Source: Micromonospora echinospora (GTDB lineage Bacteria; Actinomycetota; Actinomycetes; Mycobacteriales; Micromonosporaceae). Taken from it: a stretch of 64,000 nt of DNA. Each line of letters opens with the position of its first letter. Position 1 is the stretch's first letter. Position numbers and translations under genes: made by a program. This document shows positions 35,650-45,461 of this stretch, piece after piece. The stretch covers positions 4,789,001-4,853,000 of the forward strand of contig NZ_LT607413.1 in assembly GCF_900091495.1 (NCBI RefSeq). The letters are read 5' to 3'. The notes beneath the pieces were generated by a model, which saw only the letters and a program-made list of their open reading frames with translations, did not search any database and was not told where the DNA came from.

Positions 35650-36140
35650 ATGTCGGGAGGGTTCGGCTCGCTGTACGGCGTCAGGGGGCGGCGGTTGACC
35701 AGCCGGGACCTGGCGGCCGCGAAGAAGCGCGGCGAGCTGTGGGCAATGCTGGCTGCCTGCGACGCACTTACTGCCAGGGTCTCCGACGAGGTCGGGGTAC
35801 CCGCGCTGCTGGTGGGTGATAGCGCGGCGTCGCGCGCTTCATGAAGGAAGGCCGCGCACAGGCTGTGAAGCTCGAAGGGGGCCGGGCGGTCCTCCCGTAG
35901 GTCGAGACACTCGTCACCGCGGGAATCCCCGTGACGGGCCACGTCGGGCTGGCCCCGCAGTCGGTGAACGTGCTGGGCGGATACACGGTGCAGGGACGAG
36001 GTGGGACGGGTGAACGTCTGATCCAGGACGCTCGCGACCTTGAGGCGGCCGGCGCGTTCGCCGTCGTACTCGAGGTTGTGCCCGCCGAGTTAGCGAAGCG
36101 CATCACGGCCGAATTCGCAATCCCAACGATCGGCGGCAGT
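35650..36140 (+). pseudogene. panB: panB (ketopantoate hydroxymethyltransferase) pseudogene
   Basis: The start matches PanB: YGVRGRRLTSRDLAAAKKRG, then VPALLVGDSAAS. The following 60-70 codons (central barrel and metal site) are missing, and the sequence resumes in another frame as RFMKEGRAQAVKLEGG, an in-frame TAG (about 35898), then [40 protein letters not shown] and AIPTIG, where it ends early. Internal deletion, frameshift, nonsense codon and 3' truncation are all visible, so the gene is dead. A working panB should exist elsewhere unless the host needs pantothenate. Confidence 0.9.
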
Positions 36141-36198
36141 TCATCGCCGACGTCTCGTCGAGGAACTACCCTGGAGAGGATCATGCATACTCCTGAGC

Positions 36199-37146
36199 AT
36201 GCATGCCGAGCTGAAGAACCTCCTCGCCGGATCACCCACCAACTGGGCACGTTGGGGTGAAGCCGACGAGGTGGGCTGCCTCAACTATCTCGACCAGAAC
36301 GCCATCCTGCGGGGCATTCGAACAGTCCAGCAAGGGAAGGTCTTCACCCTCCAGGCAACCATGTGCGACCCGAACGGCGACCCCATGTGGCCCGCCCGCC
36401 AGCAACCCCAGCGAGCGAACGTCCAGGACAAGAGCACCTATCGAGACGGAGTAAGCCGACCCTTCCAGGGCGGCCTGGAGTACGCCGACGACACGATCTC
36501 CATGTACCTGCAGGGAACAACACATTACGACGGCCTGGGACACGCCTGGTACGACGACACCACCTGGAACGGACATCACGCCGATACAACGATCGGCAGC
36601 ATGACCCACGGCGGAGTCCTGCCGATCGCTGAACGCGGCGTCGTCGGCCGCGGTGTCTTGCTCGATATGGCCCGCCATCGCGGCAAGACCTGGCTCGACG
36701 CCGACGAAACCTTCGACCACGAGGACCTTACTGCTTGTGCCCAACAGCAGGGTGTAGCACTGGAACCAGGTGACATCCTGCTGATCCGCACCGGGTCGAT
36801 GGCGCGCTACCGACACGACCCGAAGGCCTATGCAGACAAGCTCAACGAGCCCGGGCTTACCTACCGCCCGGGCATCGTCGAGTGGTTCGACACCATGCAA
36901 GTCCCCAACCTGATCACCGACACGATCGCCAACGAGGTACTCGACGATCCGGCCGTACCGGCGAAACTTCCACTTCACGCGGCGCTCATGCGCAACCTCG
37001 GCGTCGTGTTCACCGAACTAGCATGGCTAGAGGATCTCGCTTACGACTGCGCCCTCGACGGGCAATACAGCTTCTGCTACATCGCCGCCCCCCTCAAAAT
37101 CGTCGGCGCTACCGGCGCACCAGCAAACCCCGTCGCCATCAAATGA
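36199..37146 (+). CDS. Cyclase-family (kynurenine formamidase-like) hydrolase
   Basis: A 315-residue protein of the putative-cyclase family. Its start [20 protein letters not shown], then EVGCLNYL, is typical. The metal-binding block is [13 protein letters not shown] (H-x-D/G-x-x-H-x-x-x-D/E variant), and [20 protein letters not shown] plus [12 protein letters not shown] follow in order. Family members are Mn- or Zn-dependent amide or ester hydrolases: kynurenine formamidase, isatin hydrolase and polyketide-related cyclases. No tryptophan genes are near. The only good ribosome site (GGAGAGG at 36173) fits a different ATG, so initiation at 36199 may be weak. Confidence 0.85.
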   Translation: MHAELKNLLAGSPTNWARWGEADEVGCLNYLDQNAILRGIRTVQQGKVFTLQATMCDPNGDPMWPARQQPQRANVQDKSTYRDGVSRPFQGGLEYADDTISMYLQGTTHYDGLGHAWYDDTTWNGHHADTTIGSMTHGGVLPIAERGVVGRGVLLDMARHRGKTWLDADETFDHEDLTACAQQQGVALEPGDILLIRTGSMARYRHDPKAYADKLNEPGLTYRPGIVEWFDTMQVPNLITDTIANEVLDDPAVPAKLPLHAALMRNLGVVFTELAWLEDLAYDCALDGQYSFCYIAAPLKIVGATGAPANPVAIK

Positions 37147-37411
37147 AGGCACATCGGATCGGCCTACCCTTACGGCCCGGCCATCCACCACCGAAGGAAA
37201 CCCCGCCTCTCGAACGACCCGTGCAGCCGACAATATTCCTGAAACCCTTTCTCGGCAGCCGCGACGTCCGGTCATCGGCTACTTGTTCCATTGACGTACG
37301 ACCGTGGCCCGGATTCGGTTGAGGCGCCCGGGCTGTCGCTCTCTCATCGGCTGCCCACGCTGGTCTGGCTCGGGTCTGTCAAACGAACGGTGTAACTCGG
37401 GTTGTTGATGA

Positions 37412-37950
37412 CTACTTGCGGCCTGCGGACAGGCGTCCGTCGAAGGCGATGTCGAAGGCGTTGAGGGCGGGTCTCCAGCGGATGGTCCACCGTCGGCGGC
37501 CCTGTCCGGTCGGGTCCAGGCTCATCACCGCTAGGCAGACGCACTTGAGTGCGGCGGCCTCGTTCGGGAAGTGGCCGCGGGCCCGGACCGCGCGGCGGAT
37601 GTGGGCGTTGACGCTCTCGATGGCGTTGGTGGAGCAGACGACGGTGCGGATCTCGGCGTCGAAGGCCAGGAACGGCACGAACTCCGCCCATGCCTGCTCC
37701 CACAGCCGCACGATCGCTGGATACCGGTCGCCCCAGGTTTCGGTGAACTCGGCGAAGCGGGCTCGGGCGGCGGCCTCGGTGGGGGGCGGTGTAGACCGGC
37801 CGCAGGGCTTTGGCGATGGCGTCCCAGTGCTGTCGGCCGGCATACCGGAACGACGCCCGCAGCAGATGGATCACGCAGGTCCGCACGACCGCTTCCGGCC
37901 ACACCTCACCGATGGCGTCGGGCAGGCCCTTGAGCCGCAGGAGGTCGATG
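37412..37950 (-). pseudogene. IS256-family transposase C-terminal fragment, frameshifted
   Basis: The minus strand encodes LKGLPDAIGEVWPEAVVRTC, then VIHLLRASFRYAGRQHWD in one frame. After a run of six C (about 37781-37786) it continues in another frame with FAEFTETWGDRYPAIVRLWE, CSTNAIESVNAHIRRAVRAR and WTIRWRPALNAFDIAFDGR. Removing one C restores a normal IS256 C-terminal half. The N-terminal half is absent. The fragment at 33537 is not its missing part in place, because that lies on the wrong side. Confidence 0.88.
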
Positions 37951-38053
37951 TGACCCCGCTTGGTCAGATAGGCACTCCGCACGCTGACGATCTTTCGCCG
38001 GACCATTTCCGGATGTCAATGTGCCGCCCGTCCGCATCACACCCGTCGGCGCG

Positions 38054-38710
38054 TCAGCGCGGCACGACACCGTTCTGGTATGCCCAGACGACCGTCTGCA
38101 ACCGGTCCCGTACACCGATCTTGGCCATCGCCCGGCCGAGGTGCGACTTGACGGTGCTGGTCTCGATGAACAGCTCGGTGGCGATCTCCACGTTCGACAG
38201 ACCCTGGGCGAGCAGCCGGACGATCTCGGCCTCCCGCGCGGTGAGCTGGTGCGCGGCCACCGCGTCGGTACGCGGTGCGGCGGTGCGGCGGGCGAACTCG
38301 GTGATCACCCGGCGGGTGACCGCCTGGTCGACGAGCCCGTACCCGCCGGCCAGGCGGCGTACCGCCTCGATCAGCTCCTCGGGTTCGCAGTCCTTGAGGA
38401 TGAACCCGCTGGCGCCGGACTCCAGCGCGCCGAAGACGTACTCGTCGAGGTCGAACGTGGTCACCACGAGCACGGCGGGCGGCGTCTCGGTGGCCTCGCC
38501 GACGATCCGGCGGGTGGCGCTGAGCCCGTCGCCGCCGGGCATCCGGATGTCCATGCAGATCACGTCCGGCCGGTGCCAGCGGGCCAGGTCGACCGCCGCG
38601 TCGCCGTTCGACGCCTCGGCCACCACCTCGATGTCCCCGGCCTGTTCCAGGATGACCCGGAACCCGGTCCGCACCACCGCCTGGTCGTCGACGAGCATCA
38701 CCCTGATCAT
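38054..38710 (-). CDS. NarL-type response regulator
   Basis: A 218-residue response regulator with a complete receiver: VMLVDDQAVVRTG (acidic pair), PDVICMDIRMPGGDG (phospho-Asp), Thr in LVVTTFD and Lys in FILKDCEP. A LuxR-type HTH follows (LTAREAEIVRLLAQGLSNVE, then STVKSHLGRAMAKIGV). Its ATG overlaps the stop of the histidine kinase gene, so it is the cognate partner. Pairs of this type often control a neighbouring transporter or membrane protein; here the serine hydrolase gene lies directly upstream in the same direction. Confidence 0.95.
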   Translation of the reverse strand: MIRVMLVDDQAVVRTGFRVILEQAGDIEVVAEASNGDAAVDLARWHRPDVICMDIRMPGGDGLSATRRIVGEATETPPAVLVVTTFDLDEYVFGALESGASGFILKDCEPEELIEAVRRLAGGYGLVDQAVTRRVITEFARRTAAPRTDAVAAHQLTAREAEIVRLLAQGLSNVEIATELFIETSTVKSHLGRAMAKIGVRDRLQTVVWAYQNGVVPR

Positions 38711-40038
38711 GTCGGGTCTCCCTGCGCGGTCGCCGTCGCGGCGCGGGCGACCTCCGGTGCGGTCGGCAGGTGCACCGTGACCGCCCAGCCTCCGTCGGCG
38801 GTCGGCCCGGCGGTGAACTCGGCACCGATGAGCTGTGCGCGTTCCCGCATGCCCACCAGGCCCACGCCGCCGGTGGTGCGGGTGGCCGGCTCGGGCCGCC
38901 GGGGCGGCGGGTCGTTGCGTACCTGGAGCGTCACCCGGCGGTCGAGGTAGCGCAGAGCCACCCGGACCGGGGCGCCGGGGGCGTGCTGGCGGGCGTTGGA
39001 GAGCGACTCCTGCGCCACCCGGTAGAGCGCCACGTCGGCGATCGGCGGCACCTCGCGCGGTTGCCCCTCGCGGACGAACTCGACCGGGCCGCCGAGGTCA
39101 GCGGCGGTGCGGACGAGGTCGTCGAGGACGGCCAGGCCGGGCACCGGGACCGTGCCGTCGCCCGCGTCCGTCCCGGTCCGTCCGCGCAGCACCCCCACCA
39201 CCAGTCGCAGGTTGTCCAGGGTCTGCTTGCCCTGGGCGCGGATCCAGGCCACCCCGGCGCGGGCCGCCGCCGGGTCGCGGTCGATCAGTCGCTCCACCGC
39301 CGCCGCCTGCACCACCATGCCGGAGAGGTGGTGGGCCGCCACGTCGTGCAGCTCCCGCGCCATCCGGGACCGTTCCGCGCCGATCGCCGCCTGCACGCCG
39401 GCCTGCTGCGCCCGGACCGCCTCCTCGGCGCGTACCCGGACCAGCTCGACGTAGCGCCGGTAGGTGGCGACGTAGCCACCGACGAAGGCCGCGCCGAGGT
39501 AGGTCAGGGCACTCGCGGTGAGGCTGCCGAGCGTGGCGAGGAGGATGTCGGGGGCGACGAGGACAGCGGTGGCGACCGCGCCCGCCGTCTCCGCCACCGT
39601 GGCGACCCCCGCGATCAGCAGCGCCGTCCGGACCGGCCGCAGCGTGCCGACGGTGTACGCGGCGACGAACGGCGCGAGGCCCCGGATCGACAATTCCGGC
39701 AGGAACAGGCCGATCACCACCAGTTGCAGGGCGACGACCAGGGCGAGGCAGAGCAGCGGACGGATCCGACGCAGGCAGAGCAGCACCGCCTGCACACCGC
39801 AGAGCACCAGCACCAGCCAGGCCCGCGCCGGGTCGACGGCGAGACCCTCCGCCGGTGCGACGATCCAGAACAGCATTGCCAGCAGCAGCAGGGTGGCCAC
39901 GGTGACGGCCGCCGCGAGCAGGCCGTCCCGGGCGAACCGGCCGGTCACGCCGAGCCGGGTGAGCCGCTCGTCGAGCCGCCTGGTCAGCCGGGGCGTCCGG
40001 GGCGTCGCCTCGGCCTGCGGATCGGGGTGGGTGCTCAT
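38707..40038 (-). CDS. Sensor histidine kinase (NarL/DesK class)
   Basis: A 443-residue kinase with five or six membrane helices in the N-terminal half (LLAAAVTVATLLLLAMLFWI, LALVVALQLVVIGLFL, ALTYLGAAFVGGYVA), no large outer domain, then HisKA_3 with the phospho-acceptor His in RSRMARELHDVAAHHLSGMV, and an HATPase_c domain (YRVAQESLSNARQHAPGAPV; GVGLVGMRERAQLIG). Membrane-embedded sensing is typical of this class. It lies 41 bp after the serine hydrolase gene and overlaps the response regulator by 4 bp. Confidence 0.95.
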   Translation of the reverse strand: MSTHPDPQAEATPRTPRLTRRLDERLTRLGVTGRFARDGLLAAAVTVATLLLLAMLFWIVAPAEGLAVDPARAWLVLVLCGVQAVLLCLRRIRPLLCLALVVALQLVVIGLFLPELSIRGLAPFVAAYTVGTLRPVRTALLIAGVATVAETAGAVATAVLVAPDILLATLGSLTASALTYLGAAFVGGYVATYRRYVELVRVRAEEAVRAQQAGVQAAIGAERSRMARELHDVAAHHLSGMVVQAAAVERLIDRDPAAARAGVAWIRAQGKQTLDNLRLVVGVLRGRTGTDAGDGTVPVPGLAVLDDLVRTAADLGGPVEFVREGQPREVPPIADVALYRVAQESLSNARQHAPGAPVRVALRYLDRRVTLQVRNDPPPRRPEPATRTTGGVGLVGMRERAQLIGAEFTAGPTADGGWAVTVHLPTAPEVARAATATAQGDPT

Positions 40039-40079
40039 GCGGTGGACTTCCTTGCTCCGGTCCGTCCCGGATCGACGCG

Positions 40080-42089
40080 TCAGTAGGAGATGCTAGGCGC
40101 GAGCAGCATGAACTCGACCGCGAACCAGCCCGTACCGGCCAGGGCCAGCAGGATCAGGGCGCTGGCGGCGACCCGGTGCCAGCCGACGCGCCGCCGTACG
40201 TCGTCGACCAGCCGCACCCCTGCGGGCAGCACCCCGAGCAGGCCGATCACCTGGAGCACCTGCACGGTGCGCAGCGAGGCGGCGGAGACCTCCTGCAACC
40301 CCATGATGGCCGCGATGTTCACCACCCAGCCGATCAGCGCGAGCAGCGCACCCGCGACCGCGACGCGGCTGAGCACCCGCACGGTACGCCCCGCCGGATC
40401 ACGGCGTGGCCGACCGAGCACTCGTCGGAGGAGGGCACCGAACGGCCAGGAGAGCACGGTCAGCGCAAGCACCAGCACGGAGGCACCGAGCACCGGTACG
40501 ACCACCGCCGTGGCCCGTGCCGGCTCGACCGGCAGCAGGGCGAACGCGGAGTCGTGGCTGATCGCCGTCACCCGGTCGTCGGTGACCCGCATGGCCAGCG
40601 TGCGCTGCCCGCCCACCTCGCGCCAGACCCAGGGAGCCACCTCCTCGTACAGGGCCGGGGTGGCCGACAGCGGGCCCGGCTCGAACAGCAGCCGGTGGTC
40701 GTCGGCGACGCTGACGGTGGTCCGACCGACCAGGCCCATGGTGGTCAGGAAGTTGCTGCCGAAACCGCGCGAGTCGGTGTACGTACCGGCCGCGGCGGCG
40801 GCGTGCGCGGCGCTGGTCTGCGCGTCGACGCCGGCCGGTCGCTCCGACGTGCCCGGGAAGTAGCGGTCGGCGAAGCCGTTCACCACCGCCTGGCGCAGCT
40901 CGTGGCTGTCCAGCTCGCCCCGGCCGCCGCCGTTGAGCGAGAGGAAGATGCCGGCCCGCTCCCGGGGGTAGATCTGTAGGTGCGAGTGGAAGAACATGGT
41001 GTCGCCGCCGTGACCGAGGATGTGTCGGCCGTTGCGGCTCTCGTCGAACAGCCCCAGCGCCATCCGGGGGCCGTCCGCGAGGGTGCCGAGCGAGGTGGCG
41101 TCGAGCCCGGGACGCTGCATCAGCTCGCGGGTGGCGGCGTCGAGCAGCGGACCCTCGCCGACCGGTTCGCCGGTCAGCGCCAGCATGAACCGGGCCATGT
41201 CGGTGGCCGGTGCGCTCAACGCGCCCGCCGGGGGAGTGCCGACGATCTCGAACGGACCGGCGACACCGGCAGCGTCGTAGCCGCTGGCCATCCGGTCGGC
41301 CAGGGCCGGGGGCAGCGGCTGCCCGAACGTCGACGACGCCATGCCGGCCCGGGCCAGCACGTTGCGGTCGACGTACTTCTCGAACGGCGTCCCGCTGACG
41401 TGCTCGACGATGTATCCGGCCAGCGCGTTGCCGTAGTTGGAGTAGGCGGGCACGGTGCCCGGCCGGTATATCTGCTCCGGCGGGTCGGTGGCCAACGCCG
41501 CGCGCAGGTTCGGGCTGCTGCCGTCGAGGCCGATCAACCCGGCGACGCGCTCCTCGAACCCGGCGGTGTGGGTCAGCAGGTGCCGCAGCGTGACCGCCTC
41601 GTCGTAGCGGCGGGGCAGCGTGAAGTCCAGGTACTCGTCGACGTCGGCGTCGAGGTCGAGATCGCCGCTCTGCACGAGCTGGAGGACGGCGACGGCGGTG
41701 ACCAGCTTCGACACCGAGCCGACCCGGAACAGGTGCCGGTCCGGGTCGACCGGTACCGGCTGGCCGGTGCCGGTGCCGGTGTCCGCGTGGCCGTAGCCAC
41801 GGGTGGTGAGGATCTCGCCGTCGCGGACGACGGCGACGGTGGCGCCGGGGATGCCGGTCCGCTGGAGCGCGGCGGGCAGCAGGCCGTCGAGCCAGGCGTC
41901 GACGTCGGCCGCGTTCAGCGCGGCCGGGTCGGCCGGCGCGCCGGGAGCGGGTGGCGTGGGAACGGACATGGCGGTCGGTGCGGTGCCGCACCCGGCGGCG
42001 GTGGCGGCGACGGCGACCGTCGCCACCAGAGCCGCGCCGAGCCGGCGCAGGCGGGACGCCCGGGGCCGGGCGGGATCTTGGCGAAGCAT
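40080..42089 (-). CDS. Beta-lactamase-family serine hydrolase lipoprotein with C-terminal membrane domain
   Basis: A 669-residue protein. The signal peptide ends in a lipobox-like AAGCG near residue 34. The class C beta-lactamase/DD-peptidase fold follows with S-x-x-K in RVGSVSKLVTAV, the Tyr motif in AYSNYGNALAGY, and HGG in GHGGDTMFFHS. The last 170 residues contain four hydrophobic helices (VVVPVLGASVLVLALTVLSW, GALLALIGWVVNIAAIMGL, AASALILLALAGTGWFAVEF), unusual for a plain esterase. It may act on cell-wall peptides or esters outside the membrane. It heads an apparent operon with the two-component system. Confidence 0.9.
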   Translation of the reverse strand: MLRQDPARPRASRLRRLGAALVATVAVAATAAGCGTAPTAMSVPTPPAPGAPADPAALNAADVDAWLDGLLPAALQRTGIPGATVAVVRDGEILTTRGYGHADTGTGTGQPVPVDPDRHLFRVGSVSKLVTAVAVLQLVQSGDLDLDADVDEYLDFTLPRRYDEAVTLRHLLTHTAGFEERVAGLIGLDGSSPNLRAALATDPPEQIYRPGTVPAYSNYGNALAGYIVEHVSGTPFEKYVDRNVLARAGMASSTFGQPLPPALADRMASGYDAAGVAGPFEIVGTPPAGALSAPATDMARFMLALTGEPVGEGPLLDAATRELMQRPGLDATSLGTLADGPRMALGLFDESRNGRHILGHGGDTMFFHSHLQIYPRERAGIFLSLNGGGRGELDSHELRQAVVNGFADRYFPGTSERPAGVDAQTSAAHAAAAAGTYTDSRGFGSNFLTTMGLVGRTTVSVADDHRLLFEPGPLSATPALYEEVAPWVWREVGGQRTLAMRVTDDRVTAISHDSAFALLPVEPARATAVVVPVLGASVLVLALTVLSWPFGALLRRVLGRPRRDPAGRTVRVLSRVAVAGALLALIGWVVNIAAIMGLQEVSAASLRTVQVLQVIGLLGVLPAGVRLVDDVRRRVGWHRVAASALILLALAGTGWFAVEFMLLAPSISY

Positions 42090-42224
42090 GTCGGGCTGCT
42101 ACCTTCCAGGCCGATCGGGTGTCCGGAGGGATCCGTGCGGCGTCACCCGGTGCCTGGGAAAAGCCTGCGGGACCGGGGGCGTGGTGCCATCTGGCGCAGG
42201 ACGGCATTCTGCCTACGACCTTCG

Positions 42225-43110
42225 TCGGAAATCGAGCTCGTACCCGGCACCGCCGCGTACCTCGTGCACTCGACCGTGCGGGTGCGCGGGCCGTTGAACG
42301 TCGAGCTGCTGCGGGCCGCCGTCGACGCGACCGCCGCCCGGCACGACAGCCTCCGCATGCGGTTCACCGAGAACGCCGACGGCGAACCCGTCGTGCACGT
42401 CGCCTCCGACGTGCGGGTGCCGGTCACCGTCACCGCCGCACCCGGCGAGGCCGACGCCCGCGAACTGGTGGCCACCTCGGTACGCACCCGTTCAACCTCG
42501 ACCTCGACGTCGCGCCGCTGGTGCGGGTGCTCGTCGTCCGGCTCGCCGACCAGGAACACCTGGTGCATCTCGCCATGCACCACATCGGCAGCGACGGCTG
42601 GTCGCCGACCCTGCTGCTCGACGAGATCGCCGTCACCTACGGCGCACTGCGCGACGGCACGCCGGCACGCCGGCAGTCGACTACCTGGAGTACGCCGCCT
42701 GGCAGCGGGACCGTCTCGACGGACCGGCCACCGGGGACGGGTTCGCCTACTGGACCCGGACACTGGCCGGCGTACCCGCGCTAAAACTGCCCACCGACCG
42801 GCCCCGCCCGGCCGTGCAGTCGTACGCCGGTGGCACCCACCGCTTCGCCCTCGACGCCGACCTCACCGACGGACCGCGCCGGCTCAGCCGCGCCCACCGC
42901 GCCATCCTCTACATGACCCTGCTCACCGGCCTGCAAGCGGTGCTGTTCCGTCACAGCGGCCAGCGGGACTTCGCCATCGGCTCGCCGGTCGCCGGCCGGG
43001 TGGTGCCGGAGCTGGAGAACCTCGTCGGTCTCTTCGTCAACACCCTGGCCCTGCGCGCCCACCTCTGCCCGGTCGCCGCGACCGCCGACACCGCGAGAGT
43101 TGCTCGGCGA
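42225..43110 (+). pseudogene. NRPS condensation-domain remnant, frameshifted
   Basis: Three frames together spell a condensation domain. Frame one: IELVPGTAAYLVHSTVRVRG with RHDSLRMRF. Frame two (from about 42482): HPFNLDLDVAPLVRVLVVRL and LAMHHIGSDGWSPTLLLDEI, the active HHxxxDG. Frame three (from about 42672): VDYLEYAAWQRDRL, LPTDRPRPAVQSYAGG, QAVLFRHSGQRDFAIGSPVA and ENLVGLFVNTLALRA. Similarity fades at about 43100. There is no adenylation or carrier sequence. This is a decayed end of another NRPS gene, unrelated in position to the cluster at 1-13 kb. Confidence 0.9.
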
Positions 43111-43223
43111 CTTCCTGTTCGGTCATGCGTCGCGTTCGCACTGGTCGCAGGAATCCGGCCGAGGGATTGCGACACCCCGCGTATGCGTGACTTACGCACA
43201 GCCGAGCCCGATCAGCCGGTGGA

Positions 43224-44120
43224 TCAACTCGATGCCGGGACTGCCGCATTCGCCTGATGCCCGAGGCGGTAGGCGTCGCCCTCAGGCAGCACGTGTCCGC
43301 CGGTCGGAGCGGGGAAGTGGCTGCCCAGTAGGAGGGTGCCGGTGCCGGCGAGCGAGGCGAGCAGCCGTCGGCGGGTGGCCTCGGCCCGGGTTGCGTCGAT
43401 GTCGACGCAGGAGCTCAGCGAGGGATGGGCCAACTGGACGGGGTGGTGGACGGCGTCGCCCGAGATCAGTGCTGTCTCTCCCGCACTGCTGAGGTGGACG
43501 GAGATGTGGCCGGGGGTGTGGCCGGGGGTGGGAAGCAGCCGCAGCCCCGGGGCGATCTCGATCCCGTCGTCGGGGACCTCGACGGGCTCGAGCAGACCGG
43601 CCTGTTCCACCGGGAGCACCGAGTCCTCGAACATCTGCCGGCGCGGCGCGTCCATTGCGTACCCGGCCCAGAAGTCGCGCTCCACGCGGGAGGTGATGTG
43701 GCGGGCGTTGCCGAAGGTGGGAACCCAGGTTCCGTTGACCTCGTGGGTGTTCCAGCCGACGTGGTCGGTGTGCAGGTGGGTCAGCACGACCAGGTCGACG
43801 GAGTCCGGCGTGAACCCGACGCTACGCAGGTTGTCCCGGTAGGTGGTGTCGAGGTTGTGCCAGGCCGGGTTGGCGCGGCTCTTGCCGTTGCCGATGCCGG
43901 TGTCGACGAGCACCCGCAGTCCTTCGGTCTCGACGGCGAAGCTGTGGCTGTGCAGGCGCAGTTCGGCGTCGGGGCTGGCGAAGTCGGGGCGTAGCCAGTC
44001 CTGCCGGGCGACCAGGTCGGGGGTCGCGTCCGGCAGCAGCCACTGCCCGGTCTGTGGGGCGAGCAGCAGTTCGTCGATGCGGTGGATGGTGATGGAGCCT
44101 ACGGTCCAGGTGGCGGTCAT
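43224..44120 (-). CDS. Metallo-beta-lactamase-fold hydrolase
   Basis: A 298-residue MBL-fold protein with the metal motif THLHTDHVGW (H-x-H-x-D-H), ligand His in PTPGHTPGHIS, the bridging Asp in LISGDAVHHP and the last His in LLGSHFPAPT. The spacing resembles AHL lactonase (AiiA-type) and related quorum-quenching or detoxifying hydrolases more than true beta-lactamases. It follows the MFS gene by 6 bp, forming an operon that faces the amidase operon across a large palindrome. A lactone, ester or cyclic-amide substrate shared with the amidase is plausible. Confidence 0.92.
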   Translation of the reverse strand: MTATWTVGSITIHRIDELLLAPQTGQWLLPDATPDLVARQDWLRPDFASPDAELRLHSHSFAVETEGLRVLVDTGIGNGKSRANPAWHNLDTTYRDNLRSVGFTPDSVDLVVLTHLHTDHVGWNTHEVNGTWVPTFGNARHITSRVERDFWAGYAMDAPRRQMFEDSVLPVEQAGLLEPVEVPDDGIEIAPGLRLLPTPGHTPGHISVHLSSAGETALISGDAVHHPVQLAHPSLSSCVDIDATRAEATRRRLLASLAGTGTLLLGSHFPAPTGGHVLPEGDAYRLGHQANAAVPASS

Positions 44121-44126
44121 GGCGCT

Positions 44127-45368
44127 TCAGTGTCCTTCGGTGTTGGGGATCGAACGGGGAGCCAGGGCGAGCACCACCGAGGCGGCGAGTCCGAGCAGGA
44201 CGGTGCCCACGGCGTAGACGTGCGTGGCGGTGGCGAGACCGGACGTGCGGGCGACGGCGCCCACCGCGACGGCGGGCAGGCTCATCGCCAGGTAGTTGAC
44301 GATGGAGCACACGGCGACGACCGCGGCTCGGTGGCGCTCGCCGACCGGTGCGGTGATGATGCGTACGCTGCCCTGGTTGACCATGCCGAACGCGGCGCCG
44401 GCCAGTACCGCCCCGCCGAGCAGCGCGGGCGGTCCGCCGCCGTGCAGAGCGGCCACGGTCAGTACCGCGGCGAGGGGTACGGCCAGGCTGCCGACCCGAA
44501 CTGCCGCGCGGGGTGCCGCTCGGGTGAGCAGCACAGCCGGTACGGCGGTGACCGTCACCGCGAGGAAGATCAGGCCGCCTGCCGCGAGGGGCAGGTCCGG
44601 GGCGATGTGCAGCAGCAGGGACGGGCCGAGCGAGGAGTAGAAGCCGCCGAGCGCCCAGACCGCCACCATCGCCGCGGCCAGGATCCGCAGTTCGCGGCGA
44701 GCCGTCGCGGGCACCCGGAGCTGACGGCGCGGTGGGGCCGAGCTGATGTGCGTTGCGCCGGTCGTCGCAGTCGCGGTGGCGGGGGTGGACGGCCGCATGG
44801 AGCCGGGCGGTCGAAGTCGCGGCTCTGGCCCTGTGAGGAGCATCGCTGCCCCGGCGATGAATAGGACCGCCAGCGCGAGGTAGATCATCACGGTGTTCTC
44901 AGGGCGGAGGTAGACGAACACGGTCGCGGCTACGACGCCGAGCGCCATCCCTGCGGGGGGTGCGACGCTGTTGGCCAGCGCACCGCGTCCCGGGCGACCG
45001 GGGGCTTCGAGGTCCAGCAGGGCGGCGCCGACCGCCCCGATGGCCACGCCGGTGGCGATTCCCTGCACGGCCCGCGCGGCGATCAGCAGGCCAGGCCCGG
45101 CGGCAACAGCCAGCAGCAGCATCGCGACCGCCTGGACGATCAGAGCGATCACGGTGGCCGGTTTACGGCCGTAGCGGTCGGACAGGGTGCCGGCGAGCAG
45201 CAGCGCCAGCAGCAACCCCACGGGGTAGACGGCGAAGACGACGCTGATCGTGAGTTCCGAGAGTTTCCATTGCTGCTGGTAGAGCGGGTAGAGCGGGGTC
45301 GGCGCGCTGGAGGCGGCCAGCAGTGCGATGAGCACCGCCGCGTACCGGGGGAACAGTCCCGCTGGCAT
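44127..45368 (-). CDS. MFS transporter
   Basis: A 413-residue, 12-helix MFS protein. It starts with LIALLAASSAPTPLYPLYQQ and has the TM2-TM3 loop LAGTLSDRYGRKPATV. A short cytoplasmic linker rich in Thr and Ala separates the two halves. It belongs to small 12-TM drug/metabolite permeases. Translation begins at ATG 45368 with GGAGG at 45373-45377, which is itself part of the 30-bp inverted repeat, so an operator-bound repressor would also shield the ribosome-site DNA. Role: import of the amidase/hydrolase substrate or export of a toxic compound. Confidence 0.9.
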   Translation of the reverse strand: MPAGLFPRYAAVLIALLAASSAPTPLYPLYQQQWKLSELTISVVFAVYPVGLLLALLLAGTLSDRYGRKPATVIALIVQAVAMLLLAVAAGPGLLIAARAVQGIATGVAIGAVGAALLDLEAPGRPGRGALANSVAPPAGMALGVVAATVFVYLRPENTVMIYLALAVLFIAGAAMLLTGPEPRLRPPGSMRPSTPATATATTGATHISSAPPRRQLRVPATARRELRILAAAMVAVWALGGFYSSLGPSLLLHIAPDLPLAAGGLIFLAVTVTAVPAVLLTRAAPRAAVRVGSLAVPLAAVLTVAALHGGGPPALLGGAVLAGAAFGMVNQGSVRIITAPVGERHRAAVVAVCSIVNYLAMSLPAVAVGAVARTSGLATATHVYAVGTVLLGLAASVVLALAPRSIPNTEGH

Positions 45369-45372
45369 GACA

Positions 45373-45455
45373 CCTCCACTTAAAGCTATCCGTTTGCGTT
45401 AGTGGACCGTAGCCCCTATGGTTCCCTAACGCAAACGGATAGCTTTAAGTGGAGG
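45373..45455. promoter_or_regulatory. Divergent operator: perfect 30-bp inverted repeat
   Basis: The arm 45373-45402 and the arm 45426-45455 are exact reverse complements, separated by 23 bp. Each arm holds a Shine-Dalgarno (GGAGG) at its outer end for the divergent MFS and AtzG-like genes and a core TATCCGTTTGCGTTAG at its inner end. A variant of that core recurs before the tetR gene (46988-47005). I read it as two TetR operators in mirror image covering both start regions. Confidence 0.85.
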
Positions 45456-45461
45456 ATGCGC

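Noticed and set aside
33537..37950. One IS256 copy split by an insertion
   Set aside because: The internal fragment lies downstream of the C-terminal fragment on the minus strand, the reverse of the required order, and it lacks overlapping ends; two separate remnants are more likely.
40399..43190. Very long open frames on both strands (602 and 736 codons) across the serine hydrolase gene
   Set aside because: They are arginine/proline- or glycine/valine-rich shadow frames of GC-rich coding DNA without motifs; the serine hydrolase frame has all family motifs. Only the C-domain part after 42225 is real.
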